Shown piece after piece: positions 10,380 through 21,034 of a DNA stretch of 64,000 bases (positions are counted from its first letter, which is position 1; each line of letters begins with the position of its first letter). Where the stretch lies: contig JACJNX010000060.1 in NCBI GenBank assembly GCA_014695255.1, positions 62,001 to 126,000 on the forward strand, in the 5' to 3' direction. The notes below the pieces were generated by a model that worked only from the letters and a program-made list of their open reading frames with translations, did no database searches and was not told where the DNA came from. The translations under genes were made by a program, and so were the position numbers. This DNA comes from Cyanobacteria bacterium FACHB-63 (lineage in GTDB: Bacteria > Cyanobacteriota > Cyanobacteriia > Leptolyngbyales > Leptolyngbyaceae).

Positions 10380-10544
10380 TTAGTGGTCTTGATTCTCTTT
10401 CGTTTTGCAACGTTCTTCGATGAGTTGAGGCAGGAGATAAAGTTCATCGATCGGATGGGTCGAGAGGAATAGCCTAGTCAAATCAAAACAGACTTGCAAC
10501 GTGGCAGATTCCTGCGCTGGAGTTAGAGATAAAGGTGGACTCAT
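10380..10544 (-). CDS. Small unknown protein upstream of holB (54 aa)
   Basis: This small soluble acidic protein starts at an ATG at 10544 (the frame is open to 10568). Its stop is 3 bases from the holB start, so it is almost certainly cotranscribed and perhaps coupled with holB. The core sequence LQVCFDLTRLFLSTHPIDELYLLPQLIEE looks like two amphipathic helices. I do not recognise the family and assign no function. Confidence 0.6.
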   Translation of the reverse strand: MSPPLSLTPAQESATLQVCFDLTRLFLSTHPIDELYLLPQLIEERCKTKENQDH

Positions 10545-10730
10545 CCTAACGCAACGAGTTTTTAGCAATGGCGTTTCATCGTATCACGCTGACTCATTTC
10601 GTTCTCAAAATTCAGCTTGGCAAAACTTAATAAATTGACGATCCACTTTGAAAGACCGCCTTTTGGTAGGATTGATAACTGAGATTGCCCATGAAAACGG
10701 CGACAAATCAGCAGTTGGAGGACTTATTAC

Positions 10731-11771
10731 GTGGAAAACACGCTTGGTTTAGAAATCATTGAAGTCGTAGAACAGGCGGCGATCGCCTCGGCTCGTCTGA
10801 TGGGAAAAGGCGACAAGAATGAAGCCGATCGCGTGGCAGTCGAAGCGATGCGCGAACGTATGAACAAAATTTATATGCGCGGTCGGATTGTGATCGGAGA
10901 AGGAGAACGCGACGATGCCCCGATGCTCTTCATTGGTGAAGAAGTCGGGATTTGCTCTCGTCCGGATGCCGCAGAGTATTGCAACATCGAAGAACTGGTC
11001 GAAATCGATATCGCCGTTGACCCCTGCGAAGGAACAAACCTTTGTGCCTACGGTCAGCCCGGATCGATGGCAGTGCTGGCAATCTCCGAAAAAGGCGGCT
11101 TGTTTGCGGCTCCCGACTTCTACATGAAGAAACTGGCGGCTCCTCCTGCTGCAAAAGGCAAAGTCGATATCAACAAATCGGCAACCGAGAATTTGAAGAT
11201 TTTATCGGAATGCCTCGATCGCTCGATCGATGAACTCGTGGTCGTGGTGATGAAGCGCGAACGCCATGATGATTTGATTAAAGAAATTCGTGAAGCAGGG
11301 GCACGGGTACAACTCATCAGCGATGGAGATGTCGGCGCAGCGATTAACTGCGGGTTTGCGGGAACGAATATTCACGCGCTGATGGGCATCGGTGCGGCTC
11401 CTGAAGGTGTGATTTCGGCAGCGGCTCTACGCTGTCTTGGCGCACACTTCCAAGGTCAGTTGGTGTACGATCCTGCCGTCGTGAGAACCAAGGAATGGGC
11501 AAACATGACTAAGGAAGGCAACCTAGCCCGCCTCAAAGACATGAACATCACTGACCCCGACAAGGTTTACACGGCTGAGGAGCTTGCTTGCGGAGAAAAC
11601 GTTCTGTTTGCAGGAACAGGCATCACTCCGGGTAACATCATGAATGGTGTACGGTTCTTCAAGGGCGGCGCGAGAACTCAAACGCTGGTCATTTCTAGCC
11701 AATCGAAGACGGCTCGATTTGTAGACACGATCCATATGTTTGATCAACCGAAGATCGTTCAATTGCACTAA
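10731..11771 (+). CDS. glpX: Class II fructose-1,6-/sedoheptulose-1,7-bisphosphatase
   Basis: A 346-aa GlpX-type phosphatase. In cyanobacteria this enzyme hydrolyses both fructose-1,6- and sedoheptulose-1,7-bisphosphate in the Calvin cycle. Key motifs are [19 protein letters not shown] (metal/substrate), [20 protein letters not shown] (Li+-sensitive phosphatase core) and SDGDVGAAI. The start is a GTG at 10731 preceded by GGAGGAC 7 bases away, which is strong enough to decide it. Monocistronic, with a G-rich hairpin region after the stop. Confidence 0.95.
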   Translation: MENTLGLEIIEVVEQAAIASARLMGKGDKNEADRVAVEAMRERMNKIYMRGRIVIGEGERDDAPMLFIGEEVGICSRPDAAEYCNIEELVEIDIAVDPCEGTNLCAYGQPGSMAVLAISEKGGLFAAPDFYMKKLAAPPAAKGKVDINKSATENLKILSECLDRSIDELVVVVMKRERHDDLIKEIREAGARVQLISDGDVGAAINCGFAGTNIHALMGIGAAPEGVISAAALRCLGAHFQGQLVYDPAVVRTKEWANMTKEGNLARLKDMNITDPDKVYTAEELACGENVLFAGTGITPGNIMNGVRFFKGGARTQTLVISSQSKTARFVDTIHMFDQPKIVQLH

Positions 11772-11776
11772 TTGAG

Positions 11777-11857
11777 TGTGGGGAGTAGGGGGTAGGGAGT
11801 GGAGAGTCGAGCGATAATAGTAGAAGCATCTGACTCCCCACTCCCCACTTCCCCACC
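11777..11857. repeat. G-rich/C-rich inverted repeat after glpX
   Basis: The left arm (about 11777-11808) repeats GGGAGT/GGGTAG units. The right arm (about 11831-11857) carries the complementary ACTCCCC units, so the RNA can form a long imperfect hairpin. This kind of degenerate GGGAGTGGGGA repeat is common between cyanobacterial genes. Here it may also end glpX transcription, although no T-tract follows. Confidence 0.6.
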
Positions 11858-11904
11858 CATCTCTTCTCCTTCACCCTGATCGACTTATTAGAGCGTCTTT
11901 TAAT

Positions 11905-13191
11905 ATGAACATTGCTGTTGTTGGGCTGACTCACAAAACTGCACCCGTCGAAGTTCGTGAGAAGTTGAGCATTCCGGAACCTGTGTGCGATAAAGCGATC
12001 GCACAACTCTGTAGCTACCCGCATATTGAAGAAGTCGCCGTCTTGAGTACCTGCAATCGGCTGGAACTCTATCTGGTGACTTCTGACACTGAACAAGGAA
12101 TTCGCGAAGTTAATCAGTTTTTATCAGAACACAGTAAATTACCGAGTGCGCGGCTGCGTCCCTATTTATTTACCTTGCTACATCAGGATGCAGTGATGCA
12201 CTTGATGCGAGTGTCGGCAGGATTAGATAGCTTGGTGCTGGGAGAAGGTCAAATTCTCGCCCAGGTGAAACAGTGTCATAAGCTTGGACAACAGCATCGT
12301 GGTGTCGGACGCATTCTGAATCAATTGTTCAAACAGGGCATTAGCGCTGGGAAACGGGTGCGGACGGAAACGAGCATCGGAACGGGTGCCGTGTCGATCA
12401 GTTCGGCTGCGGTAGAACTGGCGCAGATGAAGGTCGATCAGCTTTCGGATCAGCGCGTGACGATCATTGGTGCCGGAAAAATGTCTCGATTGTTGGTGCA
12501 GCATTTGTTGTCAAAAGGTGCGACCAACATTGTGATTTTGAATCGATCGATGGAGCGAGCGCGGGAATTGGCGAATCTGTTCCCAGATGCTCATCTCAGA
12601 CTATTGCCGATTCACGACATGATGGACGCGATCGCGCAATCGGACATTGTGTTTACGAGTACGTCTTCGACCGAGCCGATTCTTGATCGTGCCAATCTTG
12701 AAGCCGTTCTCGATCCGAATCAGCCTTTGATGGTAATTGATATCGCTGTGCCCCGGAACGTTGCCGCCGATGTGAATGAATTACCGACGGTTCGAGCCTT
12801 TAACGTGGATGACCTCAAAGCGGTAGTGGCACAAAACCAGGAAAGTCGGCGGCAGATGGCAATGGAAGCAGAAGCGCTGCTAGAAGAAGAGGTCGAAACC
12901 TTTGAAGCTTGGTGGCGATCGCTTGAAACCGTTTCAACAATTAGCTGTCTGCGCGATAAAGTTGAAGCAATTCGAGCACAGGAATTGGAGAAAGCATTAT
13001 CGAGACTGGGAACGGAGTTTGGCGATCGACATCGCGAGGTAATTGAAGCGCTGACTAAAGGGATTGTGAATAAGATTCTGCACGATCCGATGGTTCAGTT
13101 GAGAGCGCAGCAGGATATTGAAGCGCGACGGCAGGCGATGGAAACGCTGGAACTGTTGTTTAACTTGGATCGACAACAGGCAGGCGTTTAG
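11905..13191 (+). CDS. hemA: Glutamyl-tRNA reductase
   Basis: HemA reduces glutamyl-tRNA to glutamate-1-semialdehyde with NADPH, the first committed step of tetrapyrrole (chlorophyll, haem, bilin) synthesis. The 428-aa protein has the N-terminal [17 protein letters not shown], the catalytic Cys50 in STCNRLE, the NADPH site [18 protein letters not shown], and a helical C-terminal dimerisation domain. The ATG at 11905 matches the family start exactly. It follows glpX with 133 bases between; shared transcription is possible but the G-rich hairpin intervenes. Confidence 0.96.
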   Translation: MNIAVVGLTHKTAPVEVREKLSIPEPVCDKAIAQLCSYPHIEEVAVLSTCNRLELYLVTSDTEQGIREVNQFLSEHSKLPSARLRPYLFTLLHQDAVMHLMRVSAGLDSLVLGEGQILAQVKQCHKLGQQHRGVGRILNQLFKQGISAGKRVRTETSIGTGAVSISSAAVELAQMKVDQLSDQRVTIIGAGKMSRLLVQHLLSKGATNIVILNRSMERARELANLFPDAHLRLLPIHDMMDAIAQSDIVFTSTSSTEPILDRANLEAVLDPNQPLMVIDIAVPRNVAADVNELPTVRAFNVDDLKAVVAQNQESRRQMAMEAEALLEEEVETFEAWWRSLETVSTISCLRDKVEAIRAQELEKALSRLGTEFGDRHREVIEALTKGIVNKILHDPMVQLRAQQDIEARRQAMETLELLFNLDRQQAGV

Positions 13192-13197
13192 AAGCGA

Positions 13198-13251
13198 CGA
13201 TCGTCGGAGTTCAATCGGCTATCACAATCCTAAATCGTGCTCCGACGATCG
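13198..13251 (+). terminator. Hairpin after hemA, probable terminator
   Basis: A 12-bp perfect inverted repeat (13198-13209 with 13240-13251) begins 6 bases after the hemA stop and is followed by ATTTCTTCTTG. The loop of about 30 bases is long, so efficiency is uncertain. Confidence 0.5.
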
Positions 13252-13274
13252 ATTTCTTCTTGCTTAAATAGTTC

Positions 13275-13339
13275 TAGTGTACTAAAATCACCAGCGAAAT
13301 CACTTTTTCGGTAGAGGAGTGATTTTCGGCAGTACACTA
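13275..13339. promoter_or_regulatory. Inverted repeat with two competing stems upstream of ligA
   Basis: TAGTGTACT (13275-13283) pairs with AGTACACTA (13331-13339), and the adjacent AAAATCAC (13284-13291) pairs with GTGATTTT (13319-13326). A second copy, CGAAATCACT (13295-13304), can instead pair with the same 3' arm (13318-13328). The structure ends 31 bases before the ligA ATG. It may be an operator pair or an RNA switch; which is unknown. Confidence 0.5.
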
Positions 13340-13340
13340 A

Positions 13341-15389
<2,049 letters not shown>

Positions 15390-15434
15390 TGATTCGTTAT
15401 GATAGCGGTATCCAAATCGGTCGATCGATGCGTT

Positions 15435-15956
15435 ATGAACAAGGTAGGTGTAGCTTACGTTCTCTGGCTGGGCGGTCTATTCGGCTTATCTGGGCTACAT
15501 CGTTTGTACAATGGTGAGAAAAAAACGGGCTTGCTCTGGTTGGGAACCTTTGGACTGTTTGGCTTTGGGCAATTGTTGGATCTGATTTTGATTCCAAAGA
15601 TGGTTCAGGTACATAACGAGCGATTGAGTGAGAAATACAAGCCCCTGTTAGAACAAAAACCGATCGCGCTAACCATTGAGCAAGTCACGCTTCAATCTTC
15701 AAGATTTACAGGGGTCAAATCCCCGAAACTGATTGATTCAACGCCGCCAATTTCTCACCAACAAGCCACGATCTCGCTTCTCAAAGCCGCAGAAGCAAGA
15801 GGCGGAAAACTTTCAGTGACTCAGGGAGTAATGGCAACGGGGTTGAGTTTTAAGCAAGTTGAAACGCTGCTGATAGAGATGCTGAAGAGTGGATATGTGG
15901 AGATTGGCAACGATCCAGAAACGGGGATTGTGCTGTACGAATTTCGAGAGCTTTAG
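15435..15956 (+). CDS. TM2-domain membrane protein
   Basis: A 173-aa protein with a TM2 domain at its N-terminus: two hydrophobic helices (AYVLWLGGLFGLSGLHRLY and LLWLGTFGLFGFGQLLDLI) joined by a short polar turn. The soluble C-terminal half ends in a winged-helix-like segment (LLKAAEARGGKLSVTQGVMATGL, VETLLIEMLKSGYVEI) similar to tails found in other cyanobacterial TM2 proteins. The ATG at 15435 begins right at the TM2 domain; 12 upstream codons look spurious. It starts 45 bases after ligA and may be cotranscribed. Function unknown. Confidence 0.8.
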   Translation: MNKVGVAYVLWLGGLFGLSGLHRLYNGEKKTGLLWLGTFGLFGFGQLLDLILIPKMVQVHNERLSEKYKPLLEQKPIALTIEQVTLQSSRFTGVKSPKLIDSTPPISHQQATISLLKAAEARGGKLSVTQGVMATGLSFKQVETLLIEMLKSGYVEIGNDPETGIVLYEFREL

Positions 15957-15979
15957 AGGAATGGCAATCGATCGCGTAA

Positions 15980-16462
15980 CTATTTTTCTTGGCGCTCTGC
16001 TGCGAAAATTGCGTCTGCTTGCTCTAAGCGAAGATTGCCCTTTAGAGTGGGCTGAGTCGTGGCTGTACTGCCTGCTGCGATCGCAGCTTGAATGGAGATC
16101 GTACTCTGTTCACAGCCTGCGATTTGCGTGGTTGTTCCCGATAGCTCTAGATTAGGCTGCTGGAAAACTCCAGTGAGCGAGGGTTTCTTTTTAGAAACCG
16201 TTTGCTCTTGTGTTGGCGCAGAGAATTCTAGAAGTGATCCGTTGAGATAAATTCCAGATTGCTCGATCGATAAAATTAGCGTTTTCGACTTCAAGCATCC
16301 TGGTAAATTCGTTGCGGTTACTTTGTATTGTCCTGAAATTCTCAACGGTGCTTTCAGTTTTGTTTCTCCATAGCGAGTGGTCAGACTAAAGAGTGCAATC
16401 ACAAACGCGATCGTTCCTCCATAGAACATGAACCATTTTGCGTTAAACAGGTTTTTCATCAA
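15980..16462 (-). CDS. Membrane-anchored or exported unknown protein
   Basis: A 160-aa protein. One hydrophobic N-terminal segment (WFMFYGGTIAFVIALFSL) acts as anchor or uncleaved signal. The rest is a Ser/Thr/Gln-rich, beta-looking extracytoplasmic domain with two cysteines in similar contexts (LPGCLKSKT and IAGCEQST) that could form a disulfide. The start overlaps the end of the antiporter gene by 20 bases, implying coupled translation and a link to the antiporter. No family recognised. Confidence 0.7.
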   Translation of the reverse strand: MMKNLFNAKWFMFYGGTIAFVIALFSLTTRYGETKLKAPLRISGQYKVTATNLPGCLKSKTLILSIEQSGIYLNGSLLEFSAPTQEQTVSKKKPSLTGVFQQPNLELSGTTTQIAGCEQSTISIQAAIAAGSTATTQPTLKGNLRLEQADAIFAAERQEK

Positions 16463-18602
16463 TCACCTCTAACATCGATGTGAGATGAGATGCAACGTGA
16501 CTATACCGCCTTGTGATTAACAATGACGATCGACATTCTGCTGCAAGTTCATCAGTGTAACGTCCGAGCGTTTGCCGTTCAATTCCCCACTCGCGGCTGG
16601 CTCCGGCGATCGTCAAGTCTGCTTGTTCTGATGCTGCTACAACCGCTCGAATCAAAGAACTCGTTTCGACAATCGGCAATTCAATCCGGCGACGAATGCG
16701 ATCGGGGAGTCGATCGAGTAGAGCATTGAATTCAAAGCTGAGATCGCTAACGGGCTGCTCGGCTGAAATCACTCTGAGAATCTTGAGATGGGTATGCTCT
16801 CGATTAATCAGAAGCCGTAACGCTAGTTCTAATCCCAAATCTGTGTGAATGTTTGGTGCATAAGGTAGGAGTAGATGTTCTAGCTTTGTGGCTTGTCGAT
16901 CGATAAACACCGCCACATCGACCGGAGCCGTTGTGAGAATTTGTCCGACTCGCCCGCCGAGTCGGTTGCTGTGAAACGCGGGACGATGCCAGCCCACAAG
17001 AATTAAATTGGCACGATCGCGCACAGCAATTTGCTTGGTCACTCGTGCCACATCGCGATCGATTTCCACAATGGGGCGCACCAGATGACGGTAATCCGCA
17101 GGCTCTAACGTTTCGATCAGCGCTTGAAGTTTTGCATTCGTTTGAGCGATTTGTCGATCTGCTTCACTCGGTAGACTTTCATAAACATAATCTTCGTCAA
17201 GCTGAATCAGGCTTAATGGAGTCACGATCGCCGGAGGATGCGTTGCCGAATTTCCAATCGCGATCGCCATTGCCAGTTCAATCAATCCGCGCTGAGTTGT
17301 CGGATTTGCGATCGGCACTAAAACTCGATAACTTGCAAATTCGGTATCGTGTTGCGGATCGATCGCTTGTGCTTGAATTTGTTGTTTTGGATAAATCCAG
17401 GTGAGGAGCGGCGATGTCATGAACGTCGTGACCAGCGCCATAATCACCAACATCGTAAACAATAGCGGTGAAATGACATTCAAACTCAAGCCAATGTTCA
17501 GAACAATTAATTCTGTCAAACCGCGAGTATTCATCAACCAGCCCAACGCCGAAGCTTCTCGTTTAGCAACACCTGAAACTCTTGCTGCAACGTAAGTTCC
17601 GACATACTTTCCCACGATCGCAACTGCAACTACGATCGCGCAAAGTCCCCACAATACAGGACGGTTTAGTAAGCCAATCTGAGTGCGTAATCCGCTATAA
17701 GCAAAGAACACAGGCAGCAGAAAAGTTAGGACAAAATCTTCGGTTTTCTGAGCGACTTCGCGTGTGAGTCCCGGATGTTTTGGCATCACCACACCGACGA
17801 GAAATGCCCCAAAAATTAAATGAATTCCAATGAGTTCTGTGATTAATGCAGAACTCACCACAACCATGTAGATGACCGCAAGCACAGCTTGACTGAGTTT
17901 CCCGGTACGATCGTACAGCACGGCAAACTGCCTGAACAGCAGTCGCCCAACGGTGAGCATAATGGCGATGTAGGCGATCGATTCTAAAATCGTGGGGATT
18001 GCTGCCGCCATATTGTTGTAGCGAGTCACCGCGATCGCCAGCGCCAACAGACACCAAGCCGTAACATCATCGACCGCAGCACAAGTCAACGCCAGGATGC
18101 CTAATCGAGTATTTTGTAGATTATTCTCTGTGATGATTCTTGCTAATACTGGAAATGCCGTAATCGACATCGCTGCGCCTAAAAACAACGCAAACGCTGT
18201 GAATGACACACCCTCATAAGAAACTAATGGATACAACAACAGTGATGCCAATGTTCCGAGTGAAAAAGGCACCAATATACTGACGTGCGAAACAAGAATC
18301 GCGACGTTTAATCCATTTTTGAGATATTTCGGATCAAGTTCTAATCCGATTAGAAACATGAAAAAGATCAGCCCAATCTGAGACAAAACGCCCAAGAATG
18401 GAACAGTTTCAGGCGGAAAAACCGATGCCGCGACCTCTGGCGCAATCATGCCAAACAGAGACGGACCCAGCATAATCCCCGCAACAATTTCGCCAATCAC
18501 TAGCGGCTGATTAATTCGCCGAAATCCGATTCCAACAAATCGCGATAATCCAATGACTAGAAGAATTTGAATTAGAACTTGAACAACAGTATCAAGGTGC
18601 AT
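16443..18602 (-). CDS. CPA2-family cation:proton antiporter with universal-stress C-terminus
   Basis: A 719-aa inner-membrane Na+/K+:H+ antiporter of the KefB/NapA type. About 12 hydrophobic helices fill residues 1-400, with the CPA2 hallmark TCAAVDDVTAW (paired aspartates of the ion site) and GLEL/GAFLVGVVMP motifs. The C-terminal ~300 residues are soluble and resemble two universal stress protein-like repeats (YRVLVPIANP; LEHLLLPYAPN; TIAGASREWG) and probably bind nucleotide. It overlaps the following membrane-anchored gene by 20 bases. Ion selectivity cannot be read from sequence. Confidence 0.88.
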   Translation of the reverse strand: MHLDTVVQVLIQILLVIGLSRFVGIGFRRINQPLVIGEIVAGIMLGPSLFGMIAPEVAASVFPPETVPFLGVLSQIGLIFFMFLIGLELDPKYLKNGLNVAILVSHVSILVPFSLGTLASLLLYPLVSYEGVSFTAFALFLGAAMSITAFPVLARIITENNLQNTRLGILALTCAAVDDVTAWCLLALAIAVTRYNNMAAAIPTILESIAYIAIMLTVGRLLFRQFAVLYDRTGKLSQAVLAVIYMVVVSSALITELIGIHLIFGAFLVGVVMPKHPGLTREVAQKTEDFVLTFLLPVFFAYSGLRTQIGLLNRPVLWGLCAIVVAVAIVGKYVGTYVAARVSGVAKREASALGWLMNTRGLTELIVLNIGLSLNVISPLLFTMLVIMALVTTFMTSPLLTWIYPKQQIQAQAIDPQHDTEFASYRVLVPIANPTTQRGLIELAMAIAIGNSATHPPAIVTPLSLIQLDEDYVYESLPSEADRQIAQTNAKLQALIETLEPADYRHLVRPIVEIDRDVARVTKQIAVRDRANLILVGWHRPAFHSNRLGGRVGQILTTAPVDVAVFIDRQATKLEHLLLPYAPNIHTDLGLELALRLLINREHTHLKILRVISAEQPVSDLSFEFNALLDRLPDRIRRRIELPIVETSSLIRAVVAASEQADLTIAGASREWGIERQTLGRYTDELAAECRSSLLITRRYSHVASHLTSMLEVIDEKPV

Positions 18603-18690
18603 AAAGTCCGGGTAGAGTACACCTCAAAAGTATTTCTGCTGATCTTGCAGTTGGTCGGATTTATCCGCGAATCTTTACAATCAGCCTGCT

Positions 18691-18891
18691 TTAATAACTA
18701 TCTCCTCCTGGAACGGCGGACGGGTCAGGATCTGCCAGCAATTGTGCGAGTGAAGCGTCGCGAATCGCTTGCCAGCGCAGAAGTAGTTCTTCGCCTTGCC
18801 AATCACCTGTAATGTAGTTTCTGACTGCCTCATCAAGTTCCTGCCTTGTCTGCAACACTTGACGAACGGGAGCAACGATCGCATCTGCCAT
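18691..18891 (-). CDS. Small unknown protein (66 aa)
   Basis: The ATG at 18891 is preceded by a strong GGAGG 5 bases away, so it is preferred over the upstream in-frame start at 18945. The product is acidic and helical (VRQVLQTRQELDEAVRNYIT, ELLLRWQAIRDASLAQLLA) with a short disordered tail. No family recognised. It lies between the creatininase-family gene and the antiporter on the same strand, 88 bases upstream of the antiporter. Confidence 0.65.
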   Translation of the reverse strand: MADAIVAPVRQVLQTRQELDEAVRNYITGDWQGEELLLRWQAIRDASLAQLLADPDPSAVPGGDSY

Positions 18892-18977
18892 ACAAACCTC
18901 CAGATAAGCTGTGCGATTTGTCTCAATTTTACTGATGTTCCGCAAAATACAGCGTCCAATGTGACAAACACGCCTAC

Positions 18978-19802
18978 TTATTCACACTTCCACGCAGTTG
19001 GTAACGAAAATTGATAAACATCTTCGAGGACTTGTACCCATCCCTCTACTAAAGCGGCGAGAATGCGATCGCCCTTTTCTTTCGTCGCAGTCGTGGGATC
19101 GCCCAACACACCGCTGCAACTTAGATCGCGAGTCATCCAGGCAAACGGCAGCGCTCCTTCCATGCTGAGAACGCCTGATTGCGGTTCACCGAGCGGATAT
19201 TCGGCTTTAGCGCGTTCCATTTTGACCTGATCCGGCAGGATTGAGAGTAACAAACTGGTTTCGACATCACCTGCATGAATTCCAAGTTCGAGTTCTTTTT
19301 TGCTGAAGAGTTCAGTGGCGATCGCTGCAACAGTTGGAACTTTCCAAGTAAATAGCGGAAACAATGCAAAGTCTTCGTATTGTTGGTGCAAATCACGGGC
19401 AGCGATTTCGAGAATCTGCGGCTGTCCTCCATGAGAATTGATGAATACTAGCTTACGAAATCCAGCTCGATAGATGCTTTCTGCAACTTCGATCAACATG
19501 GCTAACAAGGTTTGAGTGCTGAGTGTGATTGTTCCGGGAAAGTGCCAATGTTCGTTCGATTTGCCGTAGTACAAGGGCGGTAAAGCATAGGCGGGAATGT
19601 TGGGATCAAGTTGGGATAATGCTTTCCCCAAGACCGCGACACTAATCGCCGAATCCACCGCTAACGGTAAATGTGCGCCATGCTGCTCGATCGCGCCGAT
19701 CGGCTGCACAATTACAACATTTTCTTTGTTCGGCATTGATTCGATGTCTGTCCAACTGAGATAGGGAAAATAGCGATCGCTGGGAATAAAGCCGTGCATC
19801 AT
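18978..19802 (-). CDS. Creatininase family amidohydrolase
   Basis: A 274-aa metal-dependent hydrolase of the creatininase/MftE-like family, which acts on cyclic amides (creatinine, formylated riboflavin intermediates, peptide tails). Metal-ligand motifs are visible: PIGAIEQHGAHLPLAVD (Glu, His, Asp), INSHGGQ and HAGDVETSLLL. The start is one of two adjacent ATGs (19802 or 19799) beginning MMHGFIPSDRYFPYLSW. It is divergent from the CadD-type gene across only 53 bases, which must hold both promoters. Substrate unknown. Confidence 0.87.
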   Translation of the reverse strand: MMHGFIPSDRYFPYLSWTDIESMPNKENVVIVQPIGAIEQHGAHLPLAVDSAISVAVLGKALSQLDPNIPAYALPPLYYGKSNEHWHFPGTITLSTQTLLAMLIEVAESIYRAGFRKLVFINSHGGQPQILEIAARDLHQQYEDFALFPLFTWKVPTVAAIATELFSKKELELGIHAGDVETSLLLSILPDQVKMERAKAEYPLGEPQSGVLSMEGALPFAWMTRDLSCSGVLGDPTTATKEKGDRILAALVEGWVQVLEDVYQFSLPTAWKCE

Positions 19803-19855
19803 GGGGGTTCCTAAGTCTGATAGGGTTGATTTCAGATTGTAAGGTGTCTTGCTCG

Positions 19856-20485
19856 ATGCTCTGGTTTCTCTCGACCGTTTTAACAGGTGCGATCGCGTTT
19901 GCAGCAACGAATATCGATGATTTGTTTGTCTTGATGCTGTTCTTCTCGCAGGTCAATTCGTCTTTTACAAGAGCACACATCTATTTAGGGCAGTATCTAG
20001 GATTTGCCGGAATCGTTGGGTGTAGCTTGTTGGGATTTTTAGGTGGATTATTGGTTCCGCAGACTTGGATTGGTCTGCTGGGCGTTCTGCCAATTCTCTT
20101 GGGGATTCGGGCGATTTTAAGCCGAGAAGAAGAAGGTGAAATTCAAGGCGCAACGCTACCGGATCATCCAGTCACGAAAGTTTTATTGCGATTTTTTCAG
20201 CCACAGATTCTAAGTGTTGCGATCGTCACATTTGCAAACGGTGGAGACAACATTGCAACCTACATTCCCCTGTTTGCCAGCTTAGAGTTGCAGCGAATGA
20301 TGATTGTGTTGACCGTATTTCTTAGCTTGATTGCAGTGTGGTGTAGAGTTGCCGACTGGCTATCGAGTCATCCAGCGATCGCACCTGTGCTGGAGCAATA
20401 CAACCGGATTTTGGTGCCGATCGTGCTGATTGGGTTAGGGGTTTATATTCTGATCGAGAACGAAACCTGGAAGATTCTTGATTAG
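19856..20485 (+). CDS. CadD-type (cadmium resistance) membrane transporter family
   Basis: A 209-aa membrane protein with about five or six helices. The N-terminal signature TGAIAFAATNIDDLFVLMLFF and the central FANGGDNIATYIPLF are the paired Asn-Asp-Asp motifs of the CadD family (PF03596, LysE-like fold). Relatives export cadmium or other small ions. Specificity here is unproven and no metal regulator is adjacent. ATG at 19856 begins at the first helix. The gene is divergent from the creatininase-family gene. Confidence 0.82.
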   Translation: MLWFLSTVLTGAIAFAATNIDDLFVLMLFFSQVNSSFTRAHIYLGQYLGFAGIVGCSLLGFLGGLLVPQTWIGLLGVLPILLGIRAILSREEEGEIQGATLPDHPVTKVLLRFFQPQILSVAIVTFANGGDNIATYIPLFASLELQRMMIVLTVFLSLIAVWCRVADWLSSHPAIAPVLEQYNRILVPIVLIGLGVYILIENETWKILD

Positions 20486-20530
20486 AGAATGTTCAAACAG
20501 TATATAGAGTCTCTTCGCTCTCGTTGCACT

Positions 20531-20661
20531 CCCGCCCTGAAATAGAATTTCGGGCTAACTGTGGAAAGTCTACTTCCAGTAGACTAAGCGCGAGTTTCAA
20601 GCTCTGAGTCCATTTCTAATGGACTTTCGCCAATTAGCCCGAAATTCTATTTCAGGGCGGG
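20531..20661. repeat. 131-bp palindromic element with 28-bp terminal inverted repeats
   Basis: Perfect 28-bp inverted repeats (20531-20558 and 20634-20661, beginning CCCGCCCTGAAATAGAATTT) enclose 75 bases. The interior holds two further perfect 8-bp hairpins with 3-base loops: AGTCTACT/AGTAGACT and AGTCCATT/AATGGACT. It sits between two convergent genes. It may be a MITE or REP-like element moved by a transposase elsewhere, and may also terminate both transcripts. Confidence 0.85.
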
Positions 20662-20689
20662 CTGTAGCAACGAACGAAGGCTTCTCAAA

Positions 20690-20977
20690 TTAGCTCCAAT
20701 CGTCGCGTTTTGCGCCGCGTCCTTTATAGGGTTGAGATTCCACATGAATTTTTCGAGTTTTTTCAAACAAGACATCCTCGGTTAGGTTCCATTGTTTGAG
20801 AACTTTATCTAAATCCGCTTGAATGTCTCGCGCTCCAGGAAAGCCATTGTAGCGAATGCGAAGCCGCGCTAGTTCAGCAAGATTCAAATCAGTCGCTTCA
20901 CCGCTCAGTAAACCATTCACAATCTCGCGATCGGTCTTCCACAACGGATGTTCTTGGTCTTTTTGCTCTTGCGCCAT
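20690..20977 (-). CDS. DUF3288 family protein
   Basis: A 95-aa soluble protein. The opening QEHPLWKTDREIVNGLLSGE is the signature of DUF3288, a small family restricted to cyanobacteria. The rest is helical with a basic C-terminus. No catalytic motif is visible and the role of the family is unknown. It starts 57 bases from the divergent aminotransferase gene and converges on the palindromic element. Confidence 0.8.
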   Translation of the reverse strand: MAQEQKDQEHPLWKTDREIVNGLLSGEATDLNLAELARLRIRYNGFPGARDIQADLDKVLKQWNLTEDVLFEKTRKIHVESQPYKGRGAKRDDWS

Positions 20978-21034
20978 AGCTCATTGCCGAAGGAATGTTC
21001 GATACCATGATAAGGCTTAGCGTTGTCAATCCTC

